Below are positions 50,099-59,782 of a stretch of DNA of 64,000 nt, piece by piece (the first letter of the stretch is position 1; every line of letters begins with the position of its first letter). Source of the DNA: Haemophilus haemolyticus (GTDB lineage: Bacteria; Pseudomonadota; Gammaproteobacteria; Enterobacterales; Pasteurellaceae); assembly GCF_003352385.1 (NCBI RefSeq), contig NZ_CP031243.1, forward strand, positions 1,156,501 through 1,220,500. The letters run 5' to 3'. The translations under genes were made by a program, and so were the position numbers. The notes beneath the pieces are model-generated. The model ran no database searches. It saw only the letters and a program-made list of their open reading frames with translations, and was not told the DNA's origin.

Positions 50099-51529
50099 AT
50101 GGCTCAATATTCAGCAGAATTTAAGCAAGCAAAAGTACTCGTATTAGGCGATGTGATGCTTGATCGTTATTGGTTCGGCGCAACGAACCGTATTTCACCA
50201 GAAGCACCTGTGCCAGTGGTTCGTGTACAAGAAAATGAAGAGCGCGCGGGGGGGGCTGCAAATGTAGCGATGAATATTGCTTCACTTAATGTACCCGTTC
50301 AGTTAATGGGGCTGATTGGACAAGATGAAACTGGTTCTGCGCTTTCTAATTTATTAGAAAAACAAAAAATCGATTGTAATTTTGTTGCATTAGAGACCCA
50401 TCCAACCATTACTAAATTACGTATTTTATCTCGTCATCAACAGCTGCTCCGCCTTGATTTTGAAGAAGATTTCAATAATGTAGATTGCAAGGATTTATTA
50501 GCTAAGTTAGAAAGTGCGGTGAAAAATTACGGTGCTTTGATTCTTTCTGATTATGGTAAAGGCACGCTTAAAGATGTTCAGAAAATGATTCAAATTGCAC
50601 GCAAAGCGAATGTACCTGTGTTGATCGATCCAAAGGGAACTGATTTTGAATGCTATCGTGGTGCGACATTATTGACACCAAATATGTCTGAATTTGAAGC
50701 TGTCGTGGGCAAATGCAATACAGAAGAAGAAATTATTGAGAAGGGTTTAAAATTAATTTCTGATATTGAATTAACCGCACTTTTGGTGACGCGTTCTGAA
50801 AAAGGAATGACATTATTGCGTCCAAATCAAGAACCCTATCATTTGCCAACCGTTGCAAAAGAAGTATTTGATGTGACGGGAGCCGGTGACACTGTCATTA
50901 GTGTATTAGCAACTGCATTAGCAGATGGACGTTCTTTTGAAGAATCTTGTTATTTAGCTAATGTTGCTGCAGGAATTGTGGTGGGGAAATTGGGTACTTC
51001 AACGGTTTCGACTGTGGAACTTGAAAATGCGATTCATGCTCGCCCTGACACTGGGTTTGGCATTATGAATGAAGCTGAATTAAAAGATGCTGTCGCACAA
51101 GCGAAAGCGCGCGGTGAAAAAATTGTGATGACTAATGGCTGTTTCGATATTTTGCATCCAGGGCATGTTTCTTATTTAGAAAATGCACGCAAATTGGGCG
51201 ATCGTTTAATTGTTGCGGTAAACAGTGATGATTCAGTTAAACGCTTAAAAGGTGAAAGTCGCCCAATTAATAATCTTGAAACTCGTATGGCGGTATTGGC
51301 TGGTTTGGCATCAGTGGACTGGTTGGTGCCGTTCACCGAAGACACACCACAGCGTTTAATCGGCGAAATTCTACCAGATCTTTTAGTTAAAGGCGGAGAT
51401 TACAACCCCGAAGAGATTGCTGGAGCAAAAGAAGTTTGGGCAAATGGCGGTGATGTTAAAGTGCTAAACTTTGAAAATGGTTGTTCAACAACAAATGTGA
51501 TTGAAAAAATTAAATTATTGAAAGATTAG
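50099..51529 (+). CDS. hldE: Bifunctional heptose kinase/adenylyltransferase HldE
   Basis: 476 residues. N-terminal ribokinase-like kinase ([27 protein letters not shown]) and C-terminal nucleotidyltransferase ([19 protein letters not shown]). It makes ADP-heptose precursor for the LOS inner core. A run of eight G (50248-50255) encodes RAGGAANV and is a possible slippage site. No clear terminator follows; an IS-end-like sequence does. Confidence 0.95.
   Translation: MAQYSAEFKQAKVLVLGDVMLDRYWFGATNRISPEAPVPVVRVQENEERAGGAANVAMNIASLNVPVQLMGLIGQDETGSALSNLLEKQKIDCNFVALETHPTITKLRILSRHQQLLRLDFEEDFNNVDCKDLLAKLESAVKNYGALILSDYGKGTLKDVQKMIQIARKANVPVLIDPKGTDFECYRGATLLTPNMSEFEAVVGKCNTEEEIIEKGLKLISDIELTALLVTRSEKGMTLLRPNQEPYHLPTVAKEVFDVTGAGDTVISVLATALADGRSFEESCYLANVAAGIVVGKLGTSTVSTVELENAIHARPDTGFGIMNEAELKDAVAQAKARGEKIVMTNGCFDILHPGHVSYLENARKLGDRLIVAVNSDDSVKRLKGESRPINNLETRMAVLAGLASVDWLVPFTEDTPQRLIGEILPDLLVKGGDYNPEEIAGAKEVWANGGDVKVLNFENGCSTTNVIEKIKLLKD
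50248..50255 (+). repeat. G8 homopolymer inside hldE
   Basis: Eight consecutive G within GCGGGGGGGGCT, encoding Ala-Gly-Gly-Ala. Loss or gain of one G would shift the frame early in hldE and abolish heptose synthesis. Confidence 0.9.
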
Positions 51530-51537
51530 GTGAAAGG

Positions 51538-51551
51538 TTGGGGTGCAGATC
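51538..51551 (-). mobile_element. Possible solitary IS3 terminal repeat
   Basis: TTGGGGTGCA followed by GATC matches the inverted left end of the IS copies at 13143 and 16353 (TGCACCCCAA preceded by GATC). Only 14 bases match, so chance cannot be excluded. It lies 8 bp after hldE at a change from lipooligosaccharide genes to an AraC regulator. Confidence 0.5.
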
Positions 51552-51608
51552 ATCTAGAACATTCATAAAAAATTACTTAAAATGACCGCACTTTTACAAG
51601 GAATTTTT

Positions 51609-52397
51609 ATGCCCATTCGTCCTAATTTTGCTGAAAAAAGTACTATTATACAACAACATAAATTGAAACTAGATAAATCTTATTTTACGCAACCTACCGT
51701 TATTTGGGTTCGGCGTGGTCGGAAAATTCTACGTTGGATAAATGGAGAGAAAATTATCCAAGCTGGTGAAATGGTAATGTTGGCAGGAAATCAACGATTT
51801 GATGTGATTAATGAACCTGATGAACTAGGTGTATATCAAGCGGATTGGTTATCTATTGATAATGCAGTGGTTGAGAGATTTTTTGGGCTGCTTTCAAAGC
51901 CAAAAACCTTTGAAAGCCTGTTTCACTTGCCTGTACATCCTTTTATACAGCAAGCTTTTTCGATTGTTTCAAAAGCACTTTCCAGTGATGAAATTCCTGA
52001 TCGTATTGTGGAAATTCGCTTGTGGGAATTACTAGCTTGGTTGTCGGAACAGGGTGGTGTATTTAATCCATTTTCTACCCCATCCTTAAAGTGTCAAATT
52101 AGTAAGAAAATTTCAGAAAATTTTGAGTATCACTGGAAAATTGGAGACATTGCAAAATTGTTAAATACCAGTGAAGCTACATTGCGCCGTCATCTCGCTG
52201 CAGAAAAAACATCGTTTCGGGAAGTATTAACTACAGTGCGAATGATGCGAGCGTTGAATTTGTTACAACTCACTCAACGCCCAATTTCACAAATCGCCTA
52301 TGAAGTTGGCTATGAAAGTCATTCACGTTTTTCCGTGAAATTTAAACAACATTTTGGTTGTTCTCCGTTAGAGGTTCGGCAATCGAGTGCTGTTTAA
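51609..52397 (+). CDS. AraC-family transcriptional regulator
   Basis: 262 residues from the ATG at 51609, preceded by AAGGA; the ATG at 51582 lies within an uptake sequence. The N-terminal half is a sensor domain of unknown ligand. The C-terminus has two helix-turn-helix motifs (IGDIAKLLNTSEATLRRHL; ISQIAYEVGYESHSRFSVKF). Target unknown. It is convergent with the PEBP gene and their stop codons share the bases TTAA. Confidence 0.87.
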   Translation: MPIRPNFAEKSTIIQQHKLKLDKSYFTQPTVIWVRRGRKILRWINGEKIIQAGEMVMLAGNQRFDVINEPDELGVYQADWLSIDNAVVERFFGLLSKPKTFESLFHLPVHPFIQQAFSIVSKALSSDEIPDRIVEIRLWELLAWLSEQGGVFNPFSTPSLKCQISKKISENFEYHWKIGDIAKLLNTSEATLRRHLAAEKTSFREVLTTVRMMRALNLLQLTQRPISQIAYEVGYESHSRFSVKFKQHFGCSPLEVRQSSAV

Positions 52398-52951
52398 CGA
52401 CTATGTTCCACAATAATAGAAGCTTCGGCAAGGGCATTAGCTTTAGTAAAATAACCGACTACAGCAGGCATTGTATCTGCCGTCACATTTGGCAAGGTTT
52501 CTACACTTACTGCTGTGACTTTAATTTCGTAACGATGTTTTTGTCCTTCGGGTGGACAAGCTCCGCCAAAGCCTGGCACGCCAAAATCAGTGCGGGTTTG
52601 CAGCGCACCTTGTGGTAAATTAGTACCATCAGCTTTAATGCCTTCAGGAAGAGCGGTCGTATTTGCAGGAATATTTGCAACGACCCAATGCATCCAGCCA
52701 ATGCCTGTTGGCGCATCTTTATCATAGATCGTCACCACAAAACTTTTCGTCCCTTTCGGGGCATTTGTCCAAGATATCGCTGGTGACAGATTTCCTCCAT
52801 TGCAACCAAAACCATAATCGGTACTTAACAAGTTTTTAGCGTGAAATCCGTGTTTAGGTAAATCTGGCACATTAATGCTAAAAACTGATGAGTTTGCACA
52901 AGATGTACCAGCAATAAGCGAACAAAATACGGTTGAGATTATTTTTTTCAT
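52394..52951 (-). CDS. Secreted PEBP-family protein (YbhB/YbcL-like)
   Basis: 185 residues from the ATG at 52951. Signal peptide MKKIISTVFCSLIAGTSCAN; the Cys near the end (TSCANS) could also permit lipidation, although it is not a strong lipobox. PEBP ligand-site motifs DKDAPTGIGWMHWVVANIP and GFGGACPPEGQKHRY are complete. Function of bacterial PEBP homologues is mostly unknown. Neighbouring AraC regulator may control it, by inference. Confidence 0.85.
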   Translation of the reverse strand: MKKIISTVFCSLIAGTSCANSSVFSINVPDLPKHGFHAKNLLSTDYGFGCNGGNLSPAISWTNAPKGTKSFVVTIYDKDAPTGIGWMHWVVANIPANTTALPEGIKADGTNLPQGALQTRTDFGVPGFGGACPPEGQKHRYEIKVTAVSVETLPNVTADTMPAVVGYFTKANALAEASIIVEHSR

Positions 52952-53070
52952 GATTTTTCCTCTTCTGATGTACATGAGGTATTAGTATAGGAAATCTTAT
53001 TGACTAAAATTGTGCAAAAACGCTCAAATGTTTTTTTATTTCTGATATGGTTTGCAGATTTTTGTGAAAA

Positions 53071-53263
53071 TTAATCGCTTTCTTTTGTTTTATCATCCAC
53101 TACTTTCCACGGTATAAACCGCTCGAAATCTGTCGAAAGCGAACCCAAGCGTGCTGTAATGTCCTCTGAAGCAATGAGGATGATATATGAACAGCTCGGT
53201 AATTTCATCATTATAAGTTAAAAATTGATTATCTAAAGTATTAGTTTTAAAGTTATCACTCAT
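53071..53263 (-). pseudogene. Decayed fragment resembling type I restriction subunit HsdR
   Basis: Two overlapping frames on the minus strand join into one recognisable stretch. Frame 1 (from ATG 53263) reads NQFLTYNDEITELFIY; after a frameshift near 53185, frame 2 reads IASEDITARLGSLSTDFERF then IPWKVVDDK and a stop at 53071. Together these resemble the HsdR pattern Q..TY...I..LF.YN...I.D...AR.GSL....ERF.PWKT. The match is from memory of the family. No hsdS, hsdM or other HsdR parts are present. Confidence 0.5.
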
Positions 53264-53497
53264 ATATCTTCAACTACGTATTACATTTTGAAGAATCTAT
53301 AAATGTCTTTATTTTTCAGTAATTTACAAAATATTAGACTATATATATTCAAAAAAGAAAGTGTAAAAAGTAAATTAATAATCGTTTCTTATTTCAATCA
53401 ATTTAGAGATGAGTTGTTAATGTGGCAATGAGGGGAGATAAATAGGCAACATTTGAAGGTTGCCATGTTAATCATCTGGCTTTTTTAGCTTTAAACC
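53264..53497 (+). other. AT-rich gap before the rpsO promoter
   Basis: No convincing gene. A 42-codon frame at 53303-53431 lacks a Shine-Dalgarno and family resemblance. A hairpin GGCAAC / GTTGCC (53445-53450 with 53459-53464) precedes the rpsO promoter. Confidence 0.5.
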
Positions 53498-53526
53498 TTG
53501 CATTTAAGCCTATTCATCGCTAGAAT
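53498..53526 (+). promoter_or_regulatory. rpsO promoter
   Basis: TTGCAT (53498-53503), a 17-bp spacer, then TAGAAT (53521-53526). Transcription would start near 53533 and leave a leader of about 68 bases containing a stem (CATCGC with GCGAATGATG, approximate) where S15 feedback could act, as in other gammaproteobacteria. Confidence 0.72.
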
Positions 53527-53600
53527 GCAGGCTCCTTGTCATCGCTGAGTTAGAGATCGGCGAATGATGTATTAACAACACTACCTTTTAGGAGTAAAAA

Positions 53601-53870
53601 ATGTCTCTAAGTACTGAAAAAAAAGCAGCAATCGTTGCTGAATTTGGTCGTGATGCGAAAGATACTGGTTCTTCTGAAGTTCAAATCGCATTATTAACTG
53701 CACAAATCAACCACTTACAAGCTCACTTTGCTGAGCACAAAAAAGACCACCATGGTCGTCGTGGTTTATTACGTATGGTTTCTCGTCGTCGTAAACTTTT
53801 AGACTACTTAAAACGTACTGATCTTGCTTTATATCAAAGCACTATCGCTCGTTTAGGTTTACGTCGCTAA
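53601..53870 (+). CDS. rpsO: 30S ribosomal protein S15
   Basis: 89 residues, standard length. Begins [18 protein letters not shown] and includes [16 protein letters not shown] and [21 protein letters not shown]. Binds 16S rRNA and starts assembly of the central domain. Shine-Dalgarno TAGGAG. Unlike E. coli, pnp does not follow; a terminator does. Confidence 0.98.
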   Translation: MSLSTEKKAAIVAEFGRDAKDTGSSEVQIALLTAQINHLQAHFAEHKKDHHGRRGLLRMVSRRRKLLDYLKRTDLALYQSTIARLGLRR

Positions 53871-53894
53871 TTTTTATTACGATAGTAAAAAATC

Positions 53895-53923
53895 AAGCCC
53901 TCGAATATCGAGGGCTTTTTTTA
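53895..53923. terminator. Terminator after rpsO
   Basis: Perfect 10-bp stem AAGCCCTCGA / TCGAGGGCTT with a 3-base loop, followed by TTTTTTT. Confidence 0.95.
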
Positions 53924-54008
53924 TAGTTTTATTTTAATTTTATAGGCGCTCTTCAGACTATCATCAAAATAAATAAAATATTTGGCTGATATATTAACTT
54001 GCCATCTT

Positions 54009-55778
54009 CTAATGTTCACATAATAAACATACATCTAATTTTAGTTGTTTGTTATGAAATTGCTGTAATGTACTACGGTGACCTACGCTGAGAATGATCA
54101 TTTCGGGCAGACGCTCTTTAATTGTTTGGTAGAGTAAATGCTCGGTTGTTTCATCCAATGCTGAAGTCGTTTCATCGAGAAATACAACATCTGGTTTAGT
54201 GAGTAAAATACGAATAAAGGCCACTCTTTGAAGTTCACCGGGCGATAAAATCGCTTGCCAGTCATTTTTTACATTAAGTGCGTGTATATATTTTCCTAGC
54301 GCACAATCCCTCATGGTTTGTTCTAATTCTGTGTGACTTGGATTGATATTTGGATAACAAATTGCTTCTCGTAAACTACCCTGCGGCATATAAGGTCGTT
54401 GTGGCAGGAATAAACTTCCCATGCATGGATGCTCTGCAATACCTATGGTTTCAAAAGGATAGATTCCTGCAATTGCTTTTAGCAGCGATGTTTTTCCTGT
54501 TCCAGATGCACCTTGAATCAATAGGGCATCTCCATTTTCTAAATGAATATTTAAATTATTGAGTAGTGCATGACCTTGTTCATCTTTAATACCGAAGTTT
54601 TTTAAGGCGACACGATGAGAACAATGAAAAGGATGGTGAATGTTTTGTTTATCTAATTCATCCATTTTTGTTATAAAACCATAAAGACGATTTAACCGAG
54701 CTTGATAGAGTGTGAATTGCTCATAGAACAAGCGGAAGAATGAAAGTGCGGTCATTAATCGGTTAAATGCTTGGACTGTTTGATGCATATCTCCTAGTTT
54801 TATCTGACCAGAAAAAAAACGTGGTGCTTGTAACATTAAAGGTAATAACTTAGCCACGCGAGTTACCCCAGAGTTGAAACTATTTAAGCCCAACATTTTT
54901 AATACAATGGACCAACGGTTATGAATAATTTGACGGAATTGATATTGTAAGAAAGTTTGTTCTTTTGGCTCACCATTATAAAAAGCAATGCTTTCTGCAT
55001 TGTCTCGTACACGGATTAAGGAATAACGATAATCGCCATTGAGTTTCTCTTTTGTAAAATTTAGCTTAATTAGTGGGCGACCAATCCACACGGACATGAG
55101 AGTTGCAAAAATAATAAAAGAGTAAATGAAGAAAACGACGCCTTTTTCGATATTAAATCCAAATAAAGTTAACACACCAGAAAGTGACCATAAAATAATC
55201 GTAAATTCAATGGTCGTGAGCACCGAGTTAATCATGCCTCGCACAATTTGTACCGTACTGGTAATAAATTCTCTTGCATCTTGTTCGATACGTTGATCGA
55301 TATTATCCGGTAAATCTCGTTCGTATTTTAGGCGATAGTATTTTTTCTTATTTAGCCAGCGTTTAACAAGTGTTGCATTAAGGCTTTCCAACCAACGAAT
55401 TTCAAATACTTGTTGAAAGAAGTAATCAGCAATGGCATGTATAACTTGTGCTACCACAAGGAGAGCATTTAGTTTTGCAAAGAACCAAAATTTCTCAATA
55501 TTTAATTCTTGCATTGAGCTATACAATCCATTGTAAAAAAATGAATTAAGTACACTAAATCGTACTTCCAACAATATCATCATAAAGAGCACTAACAACA
55601 TTAAAATTAGTTTAATGCTTGTTTTTTTGTTCATTGATGGAGAGACAATACACCAGAATTTTTTGCCGAAAGTAGTTTGTTTTAAGGCTAACATTGTTAC
55701 GCTAAAGCACAATATCACCCAAAAAAGTGCGGTTAAAATCCAGTTTAAACTATTATTAAGTTCGGTTTGCCAGTTCAT
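54009..55778 (-). CDS. ABC transporter, fused permease-ATPase (YddA/SbmA-BacA type)
   Basis: 589 residues: N-terminal SbmA/BacA-like membrane domain with about six segments (VILCFSVTMLALK; LILMLLVLFMMILLEVRF), then an ATPase with Walker A GASGTGKTS, signature LSPGELQRVAF and Walker B VVFLDETTSALDE. This class moves vitamin B12, peptides or siderophore-like molecules in various bacteria. It lies 65 bp downstream of a TonB receptor in the same direction, separated by a hairpin. Together they may handle an iron chelate, by inference. Confidence 0.87.
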   Translation of the reverse strand: MNWQTELNNSLNWILTALFWVILCFSVTMLALKQTTFGKKFWCIVSPSMNKKTSIKLILMLLVLFMMILLEVRFSVLNSFFYNGLYSSMQELNIEKFWFFAKLNALLVVAQVIHAIADYFFQQVFEIRWLESLNATLVKRWLNKKKYYRLKYERDLPDNIDQRIEQDAREFITSTVQIVRGMINSVLTTIEFTIILWSLSGVLTLFGFNIEKGVVFFIYSFIIFATLMSVWIGRPLIKLNFTKEKLNGDYRYSLIRVRDNAESIAFYNGEPKEQTFLQYQFRQIIHNRWSIVLKMLGLNSFNSGVTRVAKLLPLMLQAPRFFSGQIKLGDMHQTVQAFNRLMTALSFFRLFYEQFTLYQARLNRLYGFITKMDELDKQNIHHPFHCSHRVALKNFGIKDEQGHALLNNLNIHLENGDALLIQGASGTGKTSLLKAIAGIYPFETIGIAEHPCMGSLFLPQRPYMPQGSLREAICYPNINPSHTELEQTMRDCALGKYIHALNVKNDWQAILSPGELQRVAFIRILLTKPDVVFLDETTSALDETTEHLLYQTIKERLPEMIILSVGHRSTLQQFHNKQLKLDVCLLCEH

Positions 55779-55800
55779 TGATTTCCTATAAAAAATGAAA

Positions 55801-55830
55801 ATCCTCTATTCCTATATAGAGATAGAGGAT
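55801..55830 (-). terminator. Hairpin between TonB receptor and ABC transporter
   Basis: On the minus strand, ATCCTCTAT / ATAGAGGAT with a 12-base loop is followed by TTTTCATTTTTTATAG. It may be a partial terminator that lowers expression of the downstream ABC gene relative to the receptor. Confidence 0.65.
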
Positions 55831-55843
55831 ATATTTTTATGAA

Positions 55844-58051
55844 TTAAAAGCTGAATTTTGCACTTAGTACAACTTCACGCGGTGAACCTATAGATAAGTG
55901 TTCCATGGTTGCTGTGGTATGAGAGATAAAATAATGTTTATTAGTAAGGTTTTTACCTGTTAAACGTAAATTAAGATCTTGCTTGCCGAGTTTTACGTCA
56001 TAAGAAATAAAGGCATTATAAAGCGTAGCAGATGGTATTTTTAACCAAGTCGCTTGACCATTATTGATATAGTTAAATCCCCAGCTTCCTTGATATTCAG
56101 CACCAGCACCTGTACGCCAATGCCCCCCTAAGAAGTGCCCCCAATCGTAGATTAATGTTAATCCAGCAAGATGTCTTGGTGTACTATCAAAATCAGTACC
56201 TATATTTTGTGGTTCAGCATCATCACGCAATACTTTTGTTTTAGTATAAGTATAATTGGCTGAAATTGTTAGTTTGTCAGTTAGCTTGCCATTAATATCA
56301 ATTTCGATACCTTGAGAACGATCTTTGCCTGCAATTTTAATAACATTTTCATTTGTAGCAGGATCTTTATAGCGTTTTGCGGTGTTATCTTTAATTATAT
56401 GGAATAAAGCTAGGTTAGCACTTAACCATTCATTATTGTATTTGGTTCCAATTTCAAATTGACGACTTGTTTCAAGTTTGATTTTTTCACCTTTGTAATC
56501 CCAGCTACGAGAGGGATTAGGTTTAGCTGACGTACCTACATTTCCATAAATAGACCAGTCAGGTGTAATTAAGTGAACTAAACCTAATTGTGGTAAAAGG
56601 GCAAAACCACTGTCATTATTACGGAATTTTTGATTTTCGCGTCCTTGTCCTGATTTTATTTGATGCCATTGTGCCCGAACACCACCAGAAACAATCCATT
56701 TGTCACCCAAATAGATTGCATCCTGCACGACTAAACCAAGAGTTTTATATTGTTCTAACATATCGCTAGTTCGTACATCTGTTTTTGACGATGCCTGCCC
56801 ATTAATCACCTGTGTTGAATTATATTCTGGGGTATCAATAGACATTGTATGTGTTCCGCTACGGCGTAAATCGCCAATCGTTAACTGATATTTTTGTAGT
56901 TCAACAGCCGTACGTAATTGGTGAGTAACGGAAGGGGATTGTTCTATAATCCCAATAGCAGATAAATTCAAACTATTATTCACTGCATCGGATGGATTTG
57001 TACTGTCAATTCTTCTTGTTACCTTTCTGGTTTTGGCATCATATTTTGTAATACGAGCTTGCCAATCAGAATAATGATTTTTTGCATATCCATAATCTGC
57101 TTTCAGAGTCCAATTTGGATTTAATTTGTGTTCAGCATTAAATTGAATAGTATGAGAGTAACCTGTTGTTACATTGATTGGATCATCTAATCTTCTTTCT
57201 AATGGAATATCAACAGGTTTTCCATAATTTGGGTTATGGTTAAGCCCAATTTTTTTATTTGTGTCTATGAAAATACCACGATCAAAATCACCTTTATAAT
57301 CTTGATATTCATAAGACAAGGTTAATTTTGTTGAATCATTTTTCCAAGATAAAGATGGTGCAATGATTGTTTCTTTATTTTCACCAAAATTACGCCAAGA
57401 ATGTTTTTTCTTGTGATCAGCAACGATGCGATAAGCGAATCCAGTATCAGCAATGGGGCCTGTAACATCAATTCCAAAATTACGGCTATAATTTGAACCG
57501 TAACTTGTATCTAACGTTGTTTTATGGTTTTCATAGGAAGGTTTTTTAGTTACAACGTTAATTACGCCGCCTGGGTTTTGCATGCCATATAATACTGAAG
57601 CTGGGCCTTTTAGTACTTCAACTCGTTCTACGTTAGCATTAAAGTTACGTGCTAGTGGACTTGCAAGTCCGTTACGCATAATAGAACCATCACGATTTCC
57701 ACCGTAGCCACGGCGTTTTACTGTATCAAGTGTGCCTGCTAAATTATTACCTTGACTTAAACCACTAATTCCTTTTACTGCGTCTTCTAAAGTACTTGGC
57801 TGTTTATCCTGTAATTGTTCTTGTGTCACAATATCAATACTATAAGGTGTATCAATAATTGATGAATTTACGCCCGTAATTTCAGTGCGCTCAGCCTTAT
57901 AGCCTTTTTCATTAACAAGTTTTGTAATGACTTCAATACCTTCTAATGTGTGTTCATTAGTTGAATGTTCTTTTGCATTTACATTCGCTACAAACGAAAC
58001 AGAAACTCCAGCAAAAAGTGCGGTGTAAATTAGGCTTAATTTAAAATTCAT
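55844..58051 (-). CDS. TonB-dependent siderophore-type receptor
   Basis: 735 residues from the ATG at 58051; the longer frame from 58192 would precede the signal peptide MNFKLSLIYTALFAGVSVSF, cleaved after VNA. Plug domain TPYSIDIVTQEQLQDKQPST then LKGPASVLYGMQNPGGVINV, then a 22-strand barrel ending in AKFSF. FhuA/FpvA-like TonB plug. A Fur-like box lies 70-90 bp upstream. Substrate unknown; ferric siderophore is likely. Confidence 0.92.
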   Translation of the reverse strand: MNFKLSLIYTALFAGVSVSFVANVNAKEHSTNEHTLEGIEVITKLVNEKGYKAERTEITGVNSSIIDTPYSIDIVTQEQLQDKQPSTLEDAVKGISGLSQGNNLAGTLDTVKRRGYGGNRDGSIMRNGLASPLARNFNANVERVEVLKGPASVLYGMQNPGGVINVVTKKPSYENHKTTLDTSYGSNYSRNFGIDVTGPIADTGFAYRIVADHKKKHSWRNFGENKETIIAPSLSWKNDSTKLTLSYEYQDYKGDFDRGIFIDTNKKIGLNHNPNYGKPVDIPLERRLDDPINVTTGYSHTIQFNAEHKLNPNWTLKADYGYAKNHYSDWQARITKYDAKTRKVTRRIDSTNPSDAVNNSLNLSAIGIIEQSPSVTHQLRTAVELQKYQLTIGDLRRSGTHTMSIDTPEYNSTQVINGQASSKTDVRTSDMLEQYKTLGLVVQDAIYLGDKWIVSGGVRAQWHQIKSGQGRENQKFRNNDSGFALLPQLGLVHLITPDWSIYGNVGTSAKPNPSRSWDYKGEKIKLETSRQFEIGTKYNNEWLSANLALFHIIKDNTAKRYKDPATNENVIKIAGKDRSQGIEIDINGKLTDKLTISANYTYTKTKVLRDDAEPQNIGTDFDSTPRHLAGLTLIYDWGHFLGGHWRTGAGAEYQGSWGFNYINNGQATWLKIPSATLYNAFISYDVKLGKQDLNLRLTGKNLTNKHYFISHTTATMEHLSIGSPREVVLSAKFSF

Positions 58052-58121
58052 AAATTGCTTCCCAAAAGTTAAATCTAGGTTAAAAAAGAGTGGCGAGTAT
58101 AAAAAAATATAATAATTTAAG

Positions 58122-58141
58122 CAATGAAAATTATTATCATT
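58122..58141 (-). promoter_or_regulatory. Fur-type box upstream of TonB receptor
   Basis: On the minus strand AATGATAATAATTTTCATTG matches the Fur consensus GATAATGATAATCATTATC at most positions with dyad symmetry. It lies about 70 bp before the ATG at 58051. Iron repression is therefore expected. Confidence 0.72.
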
Positions 58142-58183
58142 TAATTGTGTTGCATTGATCAATAGTATTTTTAAAAGGAAATA

Positions 58184-58224
58184 AAAAAACACCGCACTTT
58201 GGATGGAAAAGTGCGGTGTTTTTT
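58184..58224. terminator. Uptake-sequence pair terminator upstream of the TonB gene and after dacB side
   Basis: AAAAACACCGCACTTT / AAAGTGCGGTGTTTTT form a long stem with loop GGATGGA. It lies upstream of dacB stop (58236) on the minus strand, so it ends dacB transcription before the receptor gene. Confidence 0.88.
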
Positions 58225-58235
58225 AGAAGACTTTA

Positions 58236-59675
58236 TTAATATTTATAGAGTTCGTTATATAAGTTACGCTCAAATTGTACCAGTGGCGCACGTTTTGTTT
58301 TGCTTTCCAAATCGCCTGTTGAGTAGCCATTAATAAATTGTACAAAGGCTACTTTTTCCCCTCGAGCATTTGTCATAAATCCGGCTAGGTTATAAACCCC
58401 TTTTAAAGATCCAGTTTTAGCAATCACATTTTTTACTAATGGCGGGCTAATTAATCCACCTCGCCCACTGATCGTGCCATCTACACCTGCGATGGGGAAA
58501 GTTTCCATTAAATGTAATTTATCTTCGTTTTTGGCGATGTATTCTAAAACGGATAGCATTGTTTTAGGTGCTACAAGATTATGGCGAGACAGACCTGAAC
58601 CATCGGCTAAAATACTGTTGCCAAAACGAATTCCCTGTTTTTGTAATATGGATTTAATCGCTAATGTACCTAATTGAAAGGATGTAGGGCGTTTATAGTA
58701 ATTGAATGCCACCGCTCGGAACAATGAATCGGCAATTTGGTTATCCGATTTTTTCATCATTTTTTTCAATAAATCTGGTAATGGTTTGGATAAATGTTTA
58801 GCTAATAGCTGACCTTGTTGTGGTTTTTGGGGCAGCATGACTTTGCCATTAAACTCAATACCTAATTGTCTTAATTGACGTTGAATAATCGCAGCAGCAT
58901 AAGCATCTGTATCTTGCACAGCAAAGCTTAAGCCAAAAGGTTTAGATTGACGGGCTAGACATCCTTTTACTTGATAGCGATTATTGTCGTGTACAACAAC
59001 ATCAAGCTGACAATAAGGCGCTTCATTGCTATCCGCTACATAGACTTGTCCAAACACTTGAATTGGAAATTGTGCAGGTACATTGATTTTTACTGTTTCA
59101 CCAGGATTTTGATTGGCATCTAGTTCCGCATAAAAACAGTTGTTATCGATATTTGCAGCTGCTGGGGGAGAGTTGAAACACATTGTGAGATCGTTCCAAA
59201 TCCAACCTAATCCTCGGTCATGACTGGAAAAAACAGAGGTATCTAATACTAAATCGCCATTAATTTTTTTGATACCTTGTTTTTTTAATTCTGCAAGTAA
59301 GCTATAAAGTTGGCCGCTAGTGAGATCAGGATCGCCTGTAAAACGCACGATTAAGTGACCATCTAAATTCCCATTTTGAATTTTCCCATTAGTCAAAAGA
59401 GCGGTCTCAAATTGGAATTGATCACCTAATGCAAGTTTAGCCGCAACAGCTGTAAAAACTTTTTGTGTACTTGCAGGAAGCATAAAGGTTGAGCCATTAT
59501 AATCTGCGATAATTTGGTTTTGATTTATATTTTTTGCGATGAAACCTACGCTAGAACCTTCAGGCAATTTTTGTGTTAAATCTGAAACATTAATATTGGC
59601 GAAAGTCGGCAGGCTAAAACTCACTGAAAGTAAAAAGGATCCAAGTGCGGTTGAAATTGAAGATAATTTTTTCAT
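58236..59675 (-). CDS. dacB: D-alanyl-D-alanine carboxypeptidase/endopeptidase PBP4
   Basis: 479 residues. Signal peptide MKKLSSISTALGSFLLSVSF; active-site SxxK in LPASTQKVFTA, SxN in KSDNQIADS, and KTG in AKTGSLKGVYN. It trims and cleaves peptidoglycan crosslinks in the periplasm. Divergent from greA. An uptake sequence overlaps the signal peptide codons. Confidence 0.96.
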   Translation of the reverse strand: MKKLSSISTALGSFLLSVSFSLPTFANINVSDLTQKLPEGSSVGFIAKNINQNQIIADYNGSTFMLPASTQKVFTAVAAKLALGDQFQFETALLTNGKIQNGNLDGHLIVRFTGDPDLTSGQLYSLLAELKKQGIKKINGDLVLDTSVFSSHDRGLGWIWNDLTMCFNSPPAAANIDNNCFYAELDANQNPGETVKINVPAQFPIQVFGQVYVADSNEAPYCQLDVVVHDNNRYQVKGCLARQSKPFGLSFAVQDTDAYAAAIIQRQLRQLGIEFNGKVMLPQKPQQGQLLAKHLSKPLPDLLKKMMKKSDNQIADSLFRAVAFNYYKRPTSFQLGTLAIKSILQKQGIRFGNSILADGSGLSRHNLVAPKTMLSVLEYIAKNEDKLHLMETFPIAGVDGTISGRGGLISPPLVKNVIAKTGSLKGVYNLAGFMTNARGEKVAFVQFINGYSTGDLESKTKRAPLVQFERNLYNELYKY

Positions 59676-59782
59676 ATTAGGTTTGTTATGGTTGCTATTT
59701 TTTTTTAGACGAACAATAATAAGCCCCGAATGAAATTGAGTAAATCATTTTCTCATTTCAAGTTTATTTTTAATAATACTGC

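Noticed and set aside
53303..53431. 42-codon plus-strand frame upstream of rpsO
   Set aside because: No ribosome binding site, AT-driven composition, and no recognisable motif.
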